A stretch of 64,000 bases of DNA, taken from the NCBI RefSeq assembly GCF_900116415.1, contig NZ_FPAP01000003.1, positions 558,001 through 622,000 of the forward strand, in the 5' to 3' direction. Positions 63,001 through 64,000 of this stretch are shown piece by piece (the stretch's first letter is position 1; each line of letters opens with the position of its first letter). The translations under genes were made by a program, and so were the position numbers. The notes below the pieces were generated by a model, which was given only the letters and a program-made list of their open reading frames with translations, searched no databases and was not told the origin of the DNA. The stretch comes from Chryseobacterium formosense. GTDB lineage: Bacteria > Bacteroidota > Bacteroidia > Flavobacteriales > Weeksellaceae.

Positions 63001-64000
63001 GAACTTGTACTATTCGCTGCATGAGGATCAACTATCGTCATTGTTCCACCAGTAAGTGTTACGTTACCAGTAGCTATGTTTACAATATTTGTACCTGAAG
63101 CTACACTTGTTGCAGCAGTACCTGCATCGTTTCCATCTACATTTATATTTCCTCCTGTTTGAGAGAAAATAGATCCCGATGCATTATTCAAATTACCATT
63201 TACAGCTAGATTTCCTCCAGTTACTGATAAAGTACCACCGTTATTAATATAATTGTTTTTACTAGTACAGCCAACCGTAATAGACCCCCCTGTAACAGCT
63301 AAAGCCCCCCCTGGATTAATAATTACATTACTTGGAGTTGCAGTTGTAGAAGAAGATACAGTAACTGTATGCCCCGGAGCAATACCTACAGTCACACAAG
63401 AAGGTACTACTCCGCCTACCCATGTACTTGCACTTTCCCATGGACCTGATTGTGCAGACTCTATAGGAGCTTCTGATGTAATCGAAGCCAATTTATATGT
63501 TGCAGCTATATTTGCAGCAGGTACTGAAACTCTTTGTCCCATAGGCTGGTTTGTACCTGCTTGTGCAGTACCTACCAATGCTCCGTTGTTTAAAACTGTA
63601 ACATTTGGAGTGATAGCCGTATATGTTCCTTGCCCTTGAATAGCAAAAGTATGTGCCGTGGAAGATGCATATCCTGCAGAAGTAGTCACTACCCAATTAG
63701 CGTTAGTCTGTCTATCGTAAGTCAATGAACCTTCGGTTAACGGAGTTATCGCAGAAGTACCGGTAGCACCATTAAATTTAACCGCCATTTGACCTGCCGC
63801 TGTTAAGGCTGCTGTAGCTTTATGAAAATGATCAGTCGAAAGTCCAATTGCAGGATTTCCCATTACAAAAGGATATGTTCCTGCACCTGGAGATGGAACT
63901 GTAGATGCAGCTATTGTTGTTCCTGATCCTGCTGTTCCGTACCATCTGCTGAATGTAGAACCTGAACTGAATCCTCCTGCTGTATAACTTAAAGTTCCTA
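60036..64000 (-). CDS. Large modular surface protein with T9SS type A tail (5' end beyond window)
   Basis: At least 1320 residues visible; the frame is open through the right edge, so the start lies outside. The visible part has two tandem modules of roughly 530 residues, each with WESASTWVGG or GTGSTWNKG, TVTV strands, INPGGAL/INTGGTL, VNGNLNN/VNGNVNN, VDGNDAG and VSTDAGG. A phrase GTLSYTAGGFS[TS]GSTF occurs in the middle and again at the edge, so at least one more module begins there. Very rich in Thr, Gly, Ser and Asn. It ends in a T9SS type A sorting domain (KAYPNPFADVLNISDIS). Adhesin or matrix component is likely. An ATG at 63863 is internal, not the start. Confidence 0.85.
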   Translation of the reverse strand, partial: GTLSYTAGGFSSGSTFSRWYGTAGSGTTIAASTVPSPGAGTYPFVMGNPAIGLSTDHFHKATAALTAAGQMAVKFNGATGTSAITPLTEGSLTYDRQTNANWVVTTSAGYASSTAHTFAIQGQGTYTAITPNVTVLNNGALVGTAQAGTNQPMGQRVSVPAANIAATYKLASITSEAPIESAQSGPWESASTWVGGVVPSCVTVGIAPGHTVTVSSSTTATPSNVIINPGGALAVTGGSITVGCTSKNNYINNGGTLSVTGGNLAVNGNLNNASGSIFSQTGGNINVDGNDAGTAATSVASGTNIVNIATGNVTLTGGTMTIVDPHAANSTSSYAFSYSGGTAIDNTTGWTLKFGDGVSTDAGGTAATATAAGGFIWNNAGSKIYFENVIIDGASGTNRYVSNSATTIGINTLTINANGEFRMPTSGISIAGNFTNNGTFTHTASTLSFQNFKNATASASTTPQTISGTGVFRNNIVTASSTANFNSVTINNSSSTGVTFANANSLLSGANTGTASGTLTFTTGFLNTGANTFVLGTSATSNGTLSYTAGGFSTGSTFARWWPTTTGGATITANTTPSGTGTGVYPFAAGASTALVARNLYLNQTAAATTGGKIAVKYNDVAGTNSVNIVDGTYTVDTQAKSNWIVSQSGITGTPTYNMAINGQDIYLAGNGNSRITLVAAPASGTHQAGTVYVNAQRTAVPLANLADTYYLGISASDVPFVSVANGNWGTGSTWNKGTVPTCTGIVQIAAGTTVTVNSTGNVSKNVTINTGGTLVNASGDLTIGCTLKNNSLVNNGTLTVSGGILNVNGNVNNVNGSTFNQSGGDIIVDGNDAGVVANSVASGTNIFGFGTSGTGATLNLTGGKIVIVDPHVATSAAGGTSNGHAFAYWGNGYRAGANHTIQLGDGVSTDAGGNTSGLQYNTWPGTGYFIAGNLVINLSTGTNRFVVPPYAVGVEKDLTITSGEIRLPSSKINGNIVNNGTLTSTGTLELALWGADLTSSTSSVASTNAQTISGTGVFRNLAASPTASLTSFTINNTSTGGVTLNVPLSVSGTLTLTQGLVTTTNTNLLTLGTATAAGTLSGGSPTAYISGPFARTIGNSNTAYIHYPVGKTAYAPVWLSPATTAVSVMKAEAFDSNSGTAGFGVINLSATRRWEAPLVSGTMTGINVRLGDSNIQTGYIPVHAPAASGAYLNLFGDTAAYVAGTATVPNNIQSAVAMNNIDYTGFLSYAQKDPSLGTVENVSNKNNIKAYPNPFADVLNISDISNVKSISVVDISGKLVKTFDKPESTLHLRELNSGMYLVILNMKDGSKQAIKAIKK

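Noticed and set aside
60880..63639. Several plus-strand frames opposite the large modular protein
   Set aside because: Low-complexity Thr/Ser/Asn coding on the minus strand creates long antisense frames; none has a sensible start or composition.
1..64000. Search for tRNA, rRNA, insertion sequences, prophage genes or a defence island
   Set aside because: No tRNA cloverleaf, transposase, integrase, phage structural or restriction gene was recognised by reading; short repeats were the only mobile-like signals.

Overview
The window looks like a chromosomal segment of a Flavobacteriia bacterium, most probably Chryseobacterium or a close Weeksellaceae relative. The evidence is low GC, almost no Shine-Dalgarno sequences, repeated TAnnTTTG -7 promoter boxes, many type IX secretion (T9SS) C-terminal sorting domains of types A and B, choice-of-anchor L adhesins, a fungalysin pair and a glycosylasparaginase. 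I see 46 complete protein genes, one gene cut by the right edge, no rRNA, tRNA or CRISPR, and no insertion sequence or prophage.

Layout. 0.2-7 kb: minus-strand group of exported glycosidases (GH20 hexosaminidase, glycosylasparaginase, GH2 beta-mannosidase) with CutC between them, which reads as an N-glycan breakdown set. 7-15 kb: DUF4197 protein, the two 3-oxoacid CoA-transferase subunits separated by an opposed ABC exporter, rplS, an exported alpha/beta hydrolase and an EamA transporter. 15-20.5 kb: two tandem secreted M36 metalloproteases. 20.6-25.2 kb: rpsA and an operon of three paralogous exported proteins of unknown function. 25.3-30.5 kb: housekeeping block (RluF/RsuA-like pseudouridine synthase, outer-membrane protein, truB, uppP, DUF3098, ftsX, divergent rsmA). 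30.6-39.2 kb: three large T9SS type B choice-of-anchor L proteins, each with its own terminator. 39.4-46.7 kb: DUF1003-like coiled-coil membrane protein, TIGR02757 protein, rnz, rdgB, CPBP protease, MFS transporter, prfC. 46.8-52.9 kb: secreted reprolysin-like protease with a small exported partner, DUF4349 lipoprotein, two small unknowns, acyl-CoA dehydrogenase. 53-58.2 kb: acyl-CoA synthetase, a cysteine-less CdsZ-like protein with Nif3, and a voltage-gated-type K+ channel with a 53-residue membrane peptide. 58.3-64 kb: two T9SS type A surface proteins, the second very large, modular and cut by the edge.

How it works together. The theme is export: about ten proteins are built to leave the cell through Sec or Tat plus T9SS, and they supply proteolysis, glycan trimming and adhesion. 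The rest is translation, RNA modification, envelope synthesis and fatty or keto acid metabolism. Most genes end in clear intrinsic terminators. The gaps hold many short dispersed inverted repeats of several families, some nested in one another. I saw no unmistakable new defence or mobile system; the least explained items are the three-paralogue exported operon, the cysteine-free zinc-ribbon homologue, the perfect-heptad membrane protein and the nested intergenic repeats.
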